This document shows, one piece after another, positions 36,190-45,300 of a stretch of DNA of 64,000 nt. The notes beneath the pieces were generated by a model, which saw only the letters and a program-made list of their open reading frames with translations, made no database searches and had not been told where the DNA came from. This DNA is from Pseudomonas cremoricolorata (GTDB lineage Bacteria > Pseudomonadota > Gammaproteobacteria > Pseudomonadales > Pseudomonadaceae). The first letter of the stretch is position 1. Each line of letters opens with the position of its first letter. Both the position numbers and the translations under genes were made by a program. The DNA lies in NCBI RefSeq assembly GCF_000759535.1, contig NZ_CP009455.1, positions 4,154,001 through 4,218,000 of the forward strand. The letters run 5' to 3'.

Positions 36190-36912
36190 TCAGCGCACCA
36201 CGCCGCGCTGTTGCAGGGTGTTCAGCTGCCAGTGCCGAGGGCTCAGTCCAAGCACGCGTTTGAACATCGCGGCGAAGGCGCTGGCGCTCTGGTAGCCATG
36301 ATCGAGGGCGACGGCAAGAATCGGCTGCCCGGCCGCCAGGCAGCGCTGACTCAGCATGACCCGCGCATGGGTGTGCCACTCGCCGAAGGTCATGCCCACT
36401 TCCCGCTGAAACAGGCGTGCAACGCTACGGGCGCTGAGGTTCAGGCGTGCGCCACACTGTTGGAGGCTGATGTCTTGGGCCGGGTCATCGAGGAAGGCTT
36501 CGCACCAGCCGCGCAGGCGCGGGTGATGGGGTATGGGAACGAAGGCCGAAATGCGCTGGGCCGTAGCCAGTTCAGCGAAGATCAGCGCCTGCGCCGAGGC
36601 GCTTGCCTCACGTTCGAGCAAACGCGAGGCCGCGAGGACCAGCGCATGCAGCAGGCCCGAGACGACGATCACCTCACACCCTTCGACCCGCGCCGGCAAC
36701 AGCAAGGTGCGCATGCCTACCGAGCCCTCCATGCGCACGGCATGCTCGACCCCCGCCGGCATCCACAGCGCGTGGCCTGCTGGAATCACCCAACTGCCTG
36801 CGGCAGTGCTGACCCGCATCACGCCACACGCGGCGTAGATCAGTTGATCGTCGCTGTGGCAGTGCTCGGCCACGGCGGCGCCGTGGGCGTAATCCATGAC
36901 CAGTGCTTGCAT
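36190..36912 (-). CDS. AraC family transcriptional regulator with cupin domain
   Basis: A 240-residue regulator. The N-terminal cupin (about 1-95) has HCHSDDQLIYAACGVMRVST and WMPAGVEHAVRM. The C-terminal double helix-turn-helix (about 140-235) has LSARSVARLFQREVGMTFGE and VALDHGYQSASAFAAMFKRV. This compact AraC type with a cupin typically responds to small aromatic or drug-like effectors. It lies 102 bases upstream of the efflux operon on the same strand and is its likely regulator. The ATG at 36912 begins the conserved domain. Confidence 0.88.
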   Translation of the reverse strand: MQALVMDYAHGAAVAEHCHSDDQLIYAACGVMRVSTAAGSWVIPAGHALWMPAGVEHAVRMEGSVGMRTLLLPARVEGCEVIVVSGLLHALVLAASRLLEREASASAQALIFAELATAQRISAFVPIPHHPRLRGWCEAFLDDPAQDISLQQCGARLNLSARSVARLFQREVGMTFGEWHTHARVMLSQRCLAAGQPILAVALDHGYQSASAFAAMFKRVLGLSPRHWQLNTLQQRGVVR

Positions 36913-37237
36913 GGGTGCTGTTCCTTGAAACGGAGCAGCAGTATACCGAGGCCGGCGGTTAGAACGTTGCCGTGTGTGCCACCCAGACGGGTCACAGAGC
37001 AATCCGTATTCAGAATCGAGGCGTTTTCAGCAATTCTCACGAATTCGGCACTTGAAGGGTGGGTTCAGGACCTGTTGATGCACAGTCGGCGCCAGCATCC
37101 TGCAGCCCTATGCGATCCACGAACATCTGTACAAATTATGTCCAAACCTGGCCAAGCCTTGAAGGTCATGGCATCCAGCGCGTTATCCACAGACCTACCC
37201 ACGCTTTTTGTGGACAGATTCCCCACTATCCATCGCT
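36913..37237. other. Intergenic stretch with a DnaA-like inverted pair
   Basis: 325 bases without a supported gene. It holds the AraC gene promoter. It also holds one exact DnaA consensus box, TTATCCACA (37183-37191), facing TTGTGGACAG at 37208-37217. A single box could be chance. Confidence 0.4.
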
Positions 37238-37489
37238 TTATCGCACCGTCAGCAACGCTTCGTTGGCTTGCCTAACCAGTTCGATCCATTCGCGGGTGCT
37301 GATGACCCCGTCATGCTCGAGCGCCTGCGCCTGGAGCAACGCGCGCTGATAGTCGTCTTCGTGAAACCCGGGCAAGCCCAGAAACTGATTGCGCCACCGG
37401 CCTATGGCGGTCACGCCGTTGTCGTGTTGCCTGATCACTCGCACTTGCTCCCCTGCTCGAAACGCTGCGCAGGTTAACCGACGTGACAT
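37238..37489 (-). CDS. Conserved hypothetical small protein
   Basis: An 83-residue soluble protein: MSRRLTCAAFRAGEQVRVIR, then a helical region with LPGFHEDDYQRALLQAQALE and a C-terminal helix EWIELVRQANEALLTVR. The ribosome binding site is weak. The frame looks protein-like, but I do not recognise it. The spacing of acidic residues (EHDGVISTREW) is loosely EF-hand-like, not enough for a call. Confidence 0.55.
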   Translation of the reverse strand: MSRRLTCAAFRAGEQVRVIRQHDNGVTAIGRWRNQFLGLPGFHEDDYQRALLQAQALEHDGVISTREWIELVRQANEALLTVR

Positions 37490-37594
37490 GAAGAAGTGAT
37501 GACCTGTGCCTGTTGACACAAGCAAGATCAGCGATCACTGCCTGGACGGCGGCCTCGGGCCTGCCTGCGCGCCAGACAGGCCGTACCGTGGTGC

Positions 37595-37678
37595 TCAGTT
37601 CGGCGGTATGGTGCCGAGCAGGCCAATGACGATTGCCAGCACGAGAAAACCACCGATGAACCATGCCATCTTGCCCAT
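37595..37678 (-). CDS. 27-residue single-helix membrane peptide
   Basis: A very small frame beginning MGKMAWFIGGFLVLAIVIGL and ending LGTIPPN. It has AGAGG seven bases upstream of the ATG, a positively charged start and one hydrophobic helix, which is the look of real small membrane proteins. It sits between two small genes with nothing else on either strand. Possible roles include modulating a membrane protein; no function is known to me. Confidence 0.5.
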   Translation of the reverse strand: MGKMAWFIGGFLVLAIVIGLLGTIPPN

Positions 37679-37968
37679 TGCGAACCTCTACTCTGCGTGA
37701 ACCAACGGCCTGGCCGACGCGCGCCACCTGCGGCGCAGTGCGACCTGCCCAGCACAGGCCGGAATCGATGGCTGGGGCTGGTAGGCATTTTCCGCCTCGG
37801 ACTGATACGGTTACAGATGCAGGTTCTTGGAAAAAAAGCAGATCAGATGAGCCGGCAGCGCTGATGCGGTGACAGGCTGTAGCAATTGCAGAGAACCGTC
37901 GTTAGGCTAGCGCTGGGCTTCACAAGGCCCGTCTATGTGCCACCGACCTATCGAAAAAGGAACGAAAC

Positions 37969-38226
37969 ATGCTGATCAAATGGACTTCACTGGGCGCAGC
38001 ACTGGGCATTGCCCTGCTGCTGGCGGGTTGCTCGGAAGAAAAAGTCCCCGAGGCGACCACGGTCACCTGCGCGCCCGACCAGTACGAACAGCAGTTGGCC
38101 GGTTTGTCCAAGCAAGCGAACAAACAGCAGTTCAAGGACGCCTGCCACAAGCTGCTTACTGAACAGAACGAAAACAAGAAACTGACTGACTGGACCTTCA
38201 AGAAGAGTCCGAAAGACGATTTCTGA
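37969..38226 (+). CDS. Small lipoprotein of unknown function
   Basis: An 85-residue predicted lipoprotein with the lipobox LLAGC (Cys21). The mature part is 64 residues, highly charged and helical, with two further cysteines (VTCAPDQYEQQ and FKDACHKLL) that could form a disulfide. AAAAAGGAACG precedes the ATG. It stands alone. Function unknown. Confidence 0.8.
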   Translation: MLIKWTSLGAALGIALLLAGCSEEKVPEATTVTCAPDQYEQQLAGLSKQANKQQFKDACHKLLTEQNENKKLTDWTFKKSPKDDF

Positions 38227-38311
38227 ATCGGCTCGATCACGCCTGCGGGGTGGGGTGCGCTACTCGGTCAGACCCGAGCGGTGGTTTCATGGCAGATATG
38301 CCTGCCCCTCC

Positions 38312-38665
38312 TCACCCCTGCAAATGCAACACCTCCCCCGGCAGCCAACCAAGCTCGCCATTGCTCAGGCGCCGGCACCAGTACCAGCCATTGAGCGCGC
38401 GCAGGGTTTCGATCAATTGCCCAGGGTCGACGTCCAGTTCGTGGGCATTGTAGGGCTCGCGGGCGCGGCCCTGGCCGACGCCGAGCGCTTCGATGATCTG
38501 CGCTGGCACCCAGCCTGGCGTCTGGGCCTGGCAACTGCACAGGTACCAGTCCTGCCAGCCATCGTGGCCTTCGAACCGTTGGCCAACCGTAAGCAGTGCG
38601 CCTTTGGCGAAGCAGATAGGCTGCGGATACTCGCTGCGGTGTGACTTGATGACCACGTACTTCAT
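38312..38665 (-). CDS. SH3-like domain protein
   Basis: A 117-residue cytoplasmic protein with two SH3-like halves: GHDGWQDWYLCSCQAQTPGW with VPAQIIE, and ALNGWYWCRRLSNGELGWLP with GEVLHL. AGGGAG lies seven bases upstream of the ATG at 38665. No signal peptide is present, unlike most bacterial SH3b proteins. It may bind a peptide or protein partner. Function unknown. Confidence 0.78.
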   Translation of the reverse strand: MKYVVIKSHRSEYPQPICFAKGALLTVGQRFEGHDGWQDWYLCSCQAQTPGWVPAQIIEALGVGQGRAREPYNAHELDVDPGQLIETLRALNGWYWCRRLSNGELGWLPGEVLHLQG

Positions 38666-38749
38666 GCGCCACTCCCTGGCTGCGGACATCCGCCGAGCCT
38701 AGCAGAGGGTGACGACACAACCTGACGCGGCCAGCGCCTGCTTGCGCAA

Positions 38750-39073
38750 TCAACGCATGTAGGCGCGTAGACGCGGGGCCGGCACGCCTGCCACGCCAGC
38801 CATGGTCAGCGTGCCGGAGGCAATGGCGCGGGCTCTTGCAACGCCCCAGGCCAGGGCACGGGTCATGGACTCTCCGGGCCTGGCATCGAACGCCTCTTCA
38901 TGCAGGGCGGCACCCGACACGGCATAGACGCCGAAAAACAACTGCGTGGCGCCCGTGCGCGAGAGACGCACCTGCACATCGATACAGGTGCCGTTGGCGA
39001 GGGTCTCATCATGGCGGCGATGGTGCAGGTTGGGGTCGGCCCATGACCAGAACTGGTCACCACGGATTCGCAT
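38750..39073 (-). CDS. Small hypothetical protein, paralogue of the gene at 14617
   Basis: A 107-residue protein, MRIRGDQFWSWADPNLHHRR onward, alike along most of its length to the protein at 14617-14913. The conserved points are WSWADPNLH, HDETLANGT, DVQVRLSRTGATQLFFGVY, and RPGESMTRALAWGVARARA. The ATG at 39073 follows GAAGGAG; a longer frame upstream to 39289 is not needed. The C-terminal 25 residues differ. Unknown function. Confidence 0.7.
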   Translation of the reverse strand: MRIRGDQFWSWADPNLHHRRHDETLANGTCIDVQVRLSRTGATQLFFGVYAVSGAALHEEAFDARPGESMTRALAWGVARARAIASGTLTMAGVAGVPAPRLRAYMR

Positions 39074-39369
39074 GTCGCTGGCTCCTTCGACTAAAGGCGT
39101 ATTGATTCGATCGCACACCCGCAACCGTAGCCCAAGCGAAGCGGGAAGCAAGGACATGATCGACGTGGCCGATGAAATCAGATGATCGGCTGGAGGCCCC
39201 GTGGTAGATGGTCTGCTGGCATGCCAAACAGCGTCGATCCGTCCCAACTCACCCGGTCTGCCAACGCTCATCGCTCGGGTGATCACCAAAGCACTTTCCT
39301 ACATCAACACTGGAAAAACCGCGTTGCCAGCAATACCCTGCCCTATCGACCAGCGCTGCGAGCACGCAC

Positions 39370-41202
39370 ATGACAGGGATTGCCCATTTCGAACGTCCAC
39401 GCTGGCTGCGCGACCTGCTGCGCTTTCTACCCCTCAAGAGCCAGTTCGTGCTGTCAGGCAACATCCGTGACCTGCAAGCCTCCGAGGTCGCGCCCGGCGC
39501 CGTCACCGCGCAGAGCTTCAACCAGACCCTGTGCACCGCGCTGCTCGACAGCGGCTATGGCCACGTCCTGCTATGGGACCCGGTGGCCGGCTTCAGCGCC
39601 CTGACCCGACCCGGGGGCGACCCCAGCGCCAGCCATGCGCTGCTGCGCGGTTTTGGTCTGAATCCTGTGGACGGTTTCGCCCCGGCCGGCATCGACCTGC
39701 TCAGCGCGACCCTCAGCCGCCTGGTGGCGCACAGCGCCGAACCGGTGGCGCTGATCATTGATTTCGCCTCGCGCCTGGCGGTGCGCAACGACAACCTCAG
39801 CGCCACCGAGCACCGCCTGTTCACCCAGGCCCTGGTGCAGTCGCATCAGGCCCGCAGCCGCCCGGCCGGAGAACAGCGCAAACCGTTCTTCAACAGCGTG
39901 CTGTGGCTGGTGGAAAAGGAAGGCGACCTGCCCGACTGGCTGCTGGTGGACAACCCGCGCCTGCGCCACGTGCCGGTGGGCAAGCCCGACCAGCGCTGCC
40001 GCCGCGCCCTGGCCCCGGCCTTGCTGCGCGGCCTTGCCGGCAGCCAGGGCGCCGAACCCGAAGCGCTGCAGCAGGCGGTCGAGGCCTTTGTCGAGAACAC
40101 CGAAGGGCTATTGCTGCTTGACCTCAGCGCCATCGCCCAGCTGGCGCGGGTCGAGGGCGTGGACATGACGCAGATCGCCGACGCCGTGCGCCGCTACAAG
40201 GTCGGCGTCACCGAAGACCCGTGGCTGCAACTGGACCGCACGCGTATCCGCGGCGCCCATGACATCGTCCAGCAGCGGGTCAAGGGCCAGCAGCACGCGG
40301 TGACGCACATGCTCGACATCGTCAAGCGGGCGCTCACCGGCGTCGGCGCCAGCCGCAAGGGCAATCGCCCGCGCGGGGTGGCCTTCCTCGCCGGCCCCAC
40401 CGGGGTCGGCAAGACCGAACTGGCCAAGACCATCACCCGCCTGCTGTTCGGCGATGAAAGCGCCTACATTCGCTTCGACATGTCGGAGTTCAGTGCCGAG
40501 CACGCCGACCAGCGCCTGATCGGCGCACCGCCGGGCTATGTCGGCTATGACGTCGGCGGCGAGCTGACCAACGCCATCCGCGAAAAACCCTTCAGCGTGG
40601 TGCTGTTCGATGAAATCGAAAAAGCCCACCCGCGCATCCTCGATAAATTCCTGCAGATTCTCGACGACGGCGTGCTCACCTCCGGGCGCGGCGACCGGGT
40701 GTACTTTTCCGAAGCGCTGATCGTTTTCACCTCCAACCTGGGCATCTACCGCCAGGGCGAGAACGGCGAACGGGTCGCCAACGTGCTGCCCACCGAGCCG
40801 TTCGAGCAGGTGCAGGACAAGGTCAACAGTGAAATCGAGCGTTATTTCAAGCTGGTGCTCAACCGCCCGGAAATTCTCAACCGCATCGGCGAGAACATCA
40901 TCGTCTTCGACTTCATCCGTGAAGATGTGGCAGCGCAGATCTTCCAGCAGATGGTCGCCGGCACCTTCGCCGACCTGCACGCGCAAGGCTATCAGGTGAG
41001 TCTCAGCGAGCCGGCCGAGCAGACCTTGCGCGCGCTGTGCCTTGAAGATTTGTCCAATGGCGGGCGCGGCATTCGCAACCAGCTCGAAGCGCGCCTGCTC
41101 AACCCGCTGGCGCGGGTGCTGTTCGACCAGGACATCAAGCCCGGCGAAGCGCTGAGCATCACCGCCGTCGACCTTGCCGGCCTCACCGTGCAACGCCTTT
41201 GA
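39370..41202 (+). CDS. Clp-like AAA+ ATPase with degenerate N-terminal AAA domain
   Basis: A 610-residue ATPase, first gene of a four-gene module. The C-terminal half is a complete ClpA/ClpB D2-type AAA+ domain: Walker A GPTGVGKT (342-349), pore-loop-like GAPPGYVGYDVGGELTNAI, Walker B VVLFDEIEKAHP (Asp414, Glu415), sensor 1 VFTSNLG, and a C-terminal D2-small domain with the RGIRNQLEARL sensor-2 arginine. The N-terminal 330 residues begin with SQFVLSGNIRDL and keep a Walker-B-like VALIIDFASRLAV and the sensor-like block NSVLWLVEKEGDLPDWLLVD but no P-loop, so they look like an inactive AAA domain. There is no ClpN domain or ClpP-binding loop that I can see. A remodelling or assembly role for the partner proteins is inferred. 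The stop overlaps the next gene. Confidence 0.85.
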   Translation: MTGIAHFERPRWLRDLLRFLPLKSQFVLSGNIRDLQASEVAPGAVTAQSFNQTLCTALLDSGYGHVLLWDPVAGFSALTRPGGDPSASHALLRGFGLNPVDGFAPAGIDLLSATLSRLVAHSAEPVALIIDFASRLAVRNDNLSATEHRLFTQALVQSHQARSRPAGEQRKPFFNSVLWLVEKEGDLPDWLLVDNPRLRHVPVGKPDQRCRRALAPALLRGLAGSQGAEPEALQQAVEAFVENTEGLLLLDLSAIAQLARVEGVDMTQIADAVRRYKVGVTEDPWLQLDRTRIRGAHDIVQQRVKGQQHAVTHMLDIVKRALTGVGASRKGNRPRGVAFLAGPTGVGKTELAKTITRLLFGDESAYIRFDMSEFSAEHADQRLIGAPPGYVGYDVGGELTNAIREKPFSVVLFDEIEKAHPRILDKFLQILDDGVLTSGRGDRVYFSEALIVFTSNLGIYRQGENGERVANVLPTEPFEQVQDKVNSEIERYFKLVLNRPEILNRIGENIIVFDFIREDVAAQIFQQMVAGTFADLHAQGYQVSLSEPAEQTLRALCLEDLSNGGRGIRNQLEARLLNPLARVLFDQDIKPGEALSITAVDLAGLTVQRL

Positions 41203-41846
41203 GCGTGCAACTGAGCCTGTCACGGGTGCACTTTCCGGTCACTACGCTGGGGCCGGGACGGCGCGTTGGGATCTGGCTGCAAGGCTGCAGCATTCGCTGC
41301 CCGGGGTGTATTTCCGCCGACACCTGGGGGCCGGGCCACCGCTGGCTGAGCGTCGAGGCCTTGCTCGATGAGATCAGCCCGTGGCTGGCCGAAGCCGACG
41401 GCATCACGGTGTCTGGAGGGGAACCGTTCGAACAGTCCGACGCCCTGCTGGCATTACTGCACGGCCTGCGCCAGCGCAGCGGCGGCGACATTCTGGTCTA
41501 CAGCGGCTACCCAGTTGAAGCACTACACAGACACTTGGCCCAGGCCCACGGGCTGATCGACGCGCTGATCAGCGACCCATTTGAGCTGGACAGCCCACAG
41601 ACCCTGGCCTTGCGCGGCAGCGACAACCAGCGCCTGAACCTGCTGACGGCGCTTGGACGGGAACGTCTGGGCAGCTACGAGCGTCCCTTGCAGGCGGCCG
41701 ACAAAGCCCTCGACGTGATGTTCGATGAGGCGGGCAGCGTGTGGATGGCTGGCATACCCCAACGTGGCGACCTGTTGCGCCTGCACGACCTGTTGCAGGA
41801 CCAGGGCCACCAGATTCAGACCAGCGCGCACCGACCGCGGCGCTGA
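41199..41846 (+). CDS. Radical SAM activase-like protein (NrdG/PflA type)
   Basis: A 215-residue protein. The cluster motif CSIRCPGC (Cys30, Cys34, Cys37) is the CxxxCxxC of radical SAM enzymes, preceded by RRVGIWLQGC. It is followed by the SAM-binding VSGGEPFEQ (72-80) and ILVYSGYPVE. The size and the motif arrangement are those of glycyl-radical activating enzymes of the NrdG type, yet no glycyl-radical enzyme is adjacent. The start is TTG at 41199 or GTG at 41205, overlapping the AAA+ stop. It is the second gene of the module. Its substrate may be a partner protein or a nucleotide; this is not known. Confidence 0.85.
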   Translation: MSVQLSLSRVHFPVTTLGPGRRVGIWLQGCSIRCPGCISADTWGPGHRWLSVEALLDEISPWLAEADGITVSGGEPFEQSDALLALLHGLRQRSGGDILVYSGYPVEALHRHLAQAHGLIDALISDPFELDSPQTLALRGSDNQRLNLLTALGRERLGSYERPLQAADKALDVMFDEAGSVWMAGIPQRGDLLRLHDLLQDQGHQIQTSAHRPRR

Positions 41847-41859
41847 GTGGAGTTCACCG

Positions 41860-42345
41860 ATGATTCGTTTTTGCCCCAATTGCCACACCGAGCGCGGCCT
41901 CGACGAGCTGTTCTGCGCCGGCAGCGTGGATGGCCAGCCGTGTGGTTGGGATTTGTCCGCCGAACCGATCAGGTCGGCGGCGCCCGCGCCGGCGCCAGCC
42001 GCAGGGTCGCCTGGCGAACCAACGCCTGCGCAAGAAACGCCTTCGCCAGCGACGCCCGCCGCAGCTGACAGCGCCGCTGCCGATTCCGCCACGCCCACCT
42101 GCAGCAACGGCCACCCGCTCGAACCGGGTGACCTGCTGTGCCTGACCTGCGGCGCCAGCGCCGTCGAAACCGGCGCCGCCCCCCCGCCAGCGCCGCTGCC
42201 ACCCAGCCAGCGGCGCTCGAGCACAGCGCGGACGACGCCAGCGAGATCGACGGCTGGCAGTTGCAGCAGCAGATCAGCAACACCGACGGCATCCGCGAGC
42301 GCTACCACGCCCGCCACCGCGACACCGGCCAGCAAGCGGTGCTGA
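41860..42345 (+). CDS. Zinc-ribbon N-terminus of the giant kinase-helicase gene (frame before shift)
   Basis: ATG at 41860 begins MIRFCPNCHTERGLDELFCA with cysteines 5, 8, 19 and 28 as a zinc ribbon. An Ala/Pro-rich linker follows, then a second ribbon with CSNGHP and LLCLTCG near residue 90-105. This frame is protein-like only to about 42185. After that it runs through low-complexity Ser/Thr/Arg sequence to a stop at 42345, while the true continuation lies in the -1 frame. Hence this is the front of the protein listed from 42138. With a -1 shift at the C run (42179-42185) the joined product would be about 2,121 residues. Confidence 0.8.
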   Translation: MIRFCPNCHTERGLDELFCAGSVDGQPCGWDLSAEPIRSAAPAPAPAAGSPGEPTPAQETPSPATPAAADSAAADSATPTCSNGHPLEPGDLLCLTCGASAVETGAAPPPAPLPPSQRRSSTARTTPARSTAGSCSSRSATPTASASATTPATATPASKRC

Positions 42346-45300
42346 CCCTGTACCGCGCCGGCGCCGAGCCGGACCCGGCCATCTACGACGTGCTGCGCCG
42401 CCTGCCGCTCGAGCACGTGCCGCAGTTGTTCGTCACTGGCCGCTGGCACGACCGCGCCTATGAGGTCAGCGAGGCGCTGGCCGGCAGCCTGGCGGATCTG
42501 GGCAGCGTGCTCGACGACCTGGACAGCGTGCGCAACGTGCTGCGCGAGCTGGGCCAGGCCCTGCACGCCTTCAACGAAGCCGGCCTGCGCCACCGCGACC
42601 TGCGCCCCACCAGCCTGTTGCTGCGCAGCCGCGAGCCGCTGGACATGGTCATCAGCGGCTTCGGCTCGGCCAGGCTTTCGGAGTTCGACCTGGACATCGT
42701 CTCGCCACTGGAGACCAGCCGCTACATGGCCCCCGAAGCGGTGGCAGGCGGCGTGGCGGCGGCCTCGGACTGGTGGAGCCTGGGCATGATCCTGCTCGAA
42801 CAGCTGACCCACGGCGCGTGCTTTGCCGGGATCAACGCCAACGCTTACCTGATTCATGTGCTGGCCAACGGCGTGCCGCTGCCCGATGACCTCGACCCGC
42901 AGCTGCACCTGCTGCTGCGCGGCCTGCTCGCACGCGACCGCCACCAGCGCTGGCAATGGCCGCAGGTCAGTGCCTGGCTGGCGGGTGAGCCGGTACAGGC
43001 CCCGGCCAGCGCAGGTGAGCAGGCGGACGACCGCGAAGGCGCCACCGTGCAGCTCGGCCAGCAGCAGTACCGCAACCCACGCATCTTCGCCCTCGCCGCC
43101 GCCCAGGCCGAACACTGGCCCCAGGCCCTCGACCACCTGCTGCGCGGTGTGCTGGTGACCTGGGCCGAACAACAGGGCCTGCCCTCGACGGTGCTCGCCG
43201 GGTTGCGCCAGGTGGTGCAGCACGAGGGCCTGGAAGACGACCTGCGTCTGATGCTCGCGCTCAAGCTGCTCAACCCGCAGATTCCGCTGATCTACCAGGG
43301 CGAGATCGTCACCCCTGGCTGGCTGCTGCAGCATCCACTGGAAGGCTACCGTCTGATCAGCGGTGCGGTGCCCGACCTGCTCGAACACCTGCAGACCGAC
43401 ACCTGGCTGTCACGGCTCAAGACCCGCGCACAGAACGTGCGTCAGCGCGCCCTGCACCAGCACATCGAGCTGGACGAACAGACCCTGCGCATCTACCTGC
43501 TGTCGACCTCCCGCGCCACCCTGGCCAGCCAGTGGCAGGCGCGTCAGCGCCTGTTCCCCGACAGCGACCACCCTGGTGTGTTGTCACTGACCCAGCGCCG
43601 GGTGATCGCCGAGGAAGACCTGATCGTGCTGCTCAGTGCCGAGCTCGGTCAGTTCCGCTCGGCTGAGTCGATCGTCAATGAGGCAGCCGAGCTTGCCCGC
43701 AGCGCCGAGGTCGGCTGGTTCGAGGCCGAGGCCGCCGGCGCGCTGTTGCAGCAGGGCCAGAGCGAGCTGTTCGGGGCCATCGACCAGCGCATCCTGGGCT
43801 TTGCCCGCTGCGGAGTGGGCGCGGTCGATGAGTGGGCCGAGCAGTTCCGCCTGGAGCGGCGCATGCCCCTTGCCAATGCGCTGGTGCTGCTGGCGATCCC
43901 TTCCAGTCAGTGGCTGGAGCCGCAGAAACAGCAGTACGTGGCGCAGATTCTCGACTTCTTCGAAAAGAAGGTGGTCAACGCTGTGCTGCGCGGGCCACTG
44001 GTGCGCATGAGCATCGGCAAGACGACCGCGCGGGTCGACCTCAACGAGCTGCACAGCGAACGCCGCCCGGCCGCGGCGCTGCTCGACCACCTGCTGCAAC
44101 GCAACGCCCGCGAGGTGACCCTCGACCCGGAATGCTTCGCCAGCAACGATACCGTGGAGTCGCGCCTGCACGGGCTGTACCGGCAGAGTGCGCTGTATCG
44201 CCGCGACACCGGCATCGATGGCCTGTACCTGGGCTTCCCGTTCCTGCTCAGCCGCGACCCGCGCGGCACTGCACGACCGCGGCTGATGCCGCTGCTGCTG
44301 TGGCCGGTCAAGCTGCAACTGGAGCTGGGACGGCGCGGCCAGGCGGCCCTGGCCTTCGACAGCGAACGTGAAGAAGTACGCCTGAATCCGGCGCTGGAAG
44401 GCGTGTTCGGGGTTGAGACCTGCAAGCGCTGGCGCAGCATTGCCGATGAACTGCTGGGGCGCTCGTCGCTGCGCGCCAGCGATGTGCTGGATGCCTTCGG
44501 CCTGCTCGCCGGGACGCTGTCGCGCAGCCTCGGCCCATTGCCTGCGAGCAGCGTCGAGTTGGCGCCCCATCAGGATCAACTGGCCTGCGCGGCGGTGCTG
44601 TTTCACGTCACCTTCATGGGCCAGGCCATTGGCGAAGACCTGCGTCTGCTCAAGGGCCTTTCACCGGCCGGCACGGGCTTGGAAACCGCCCTGCGCCTGC
44701 GCAGTGACGAGGCCGCGCACGAACCTGAGCCGGCCGCGGAGTTGCAGCGCTTCTTCACCGTCGCCAGCGATCCGTCCCAAGAAGCGGCAGTGATGCAGGC
44801 CCGCCAGGCACCGGGCCTGTTGGTCGAAGGCCCGCCTGGTACCGGCAAGAGCCAGACCATCGTCAACATGGTCGGCGATGCCATCGGCCGCCAGCGCAGC
44901 CTGCTGATCGTCTGCCAGAAGCACGCGGCGCTGGAGGTGGTGTACAAGCGCCTGGTGGCCGAGGGGCTGGGCCAGCGCATCGTCATGCTCAACGACATCA
45001 ACCGCGACCGCGAGCCGGTGATCCGCAGCGTACGCGAACAACTCGAAGCGCTGCTCGACCCGGCAGGCGCGCCGCACAACGTGCAGCATCAGCGCCAGCA
45101 GGTAGCCGCGCGTATCGAAGCGCTGGAAGGCGAGCTCGACCGTTTCCAGCACAGCCTGCACCAGCCCGACCCGGCCACCGGGTTGAGCTATCGCGGCCTG
45201 CTCGGCGAGCTGATCGACCTGCAGGCCGGTTCCTCGCCGCTGGAATTCCCCGCCCTGCGCCAGCGCCTGGGCGCGCTCGATGTGGGCAGCCTGGCGCAAC

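Noticed and set aside
36913..37237. Replication origin suggested by a DnaA box
   Set aside because: Only one exact box, no 13-mer AT repeats, and none of the usual neighbours dnaA, dnaN, rpmH or gidA.
41523..43388. Open frame of 621 codons on the minus strand across the module
   Set aside because: Shadow of the radical SAM and helicase genes, with biased composition and no recognisable domain.
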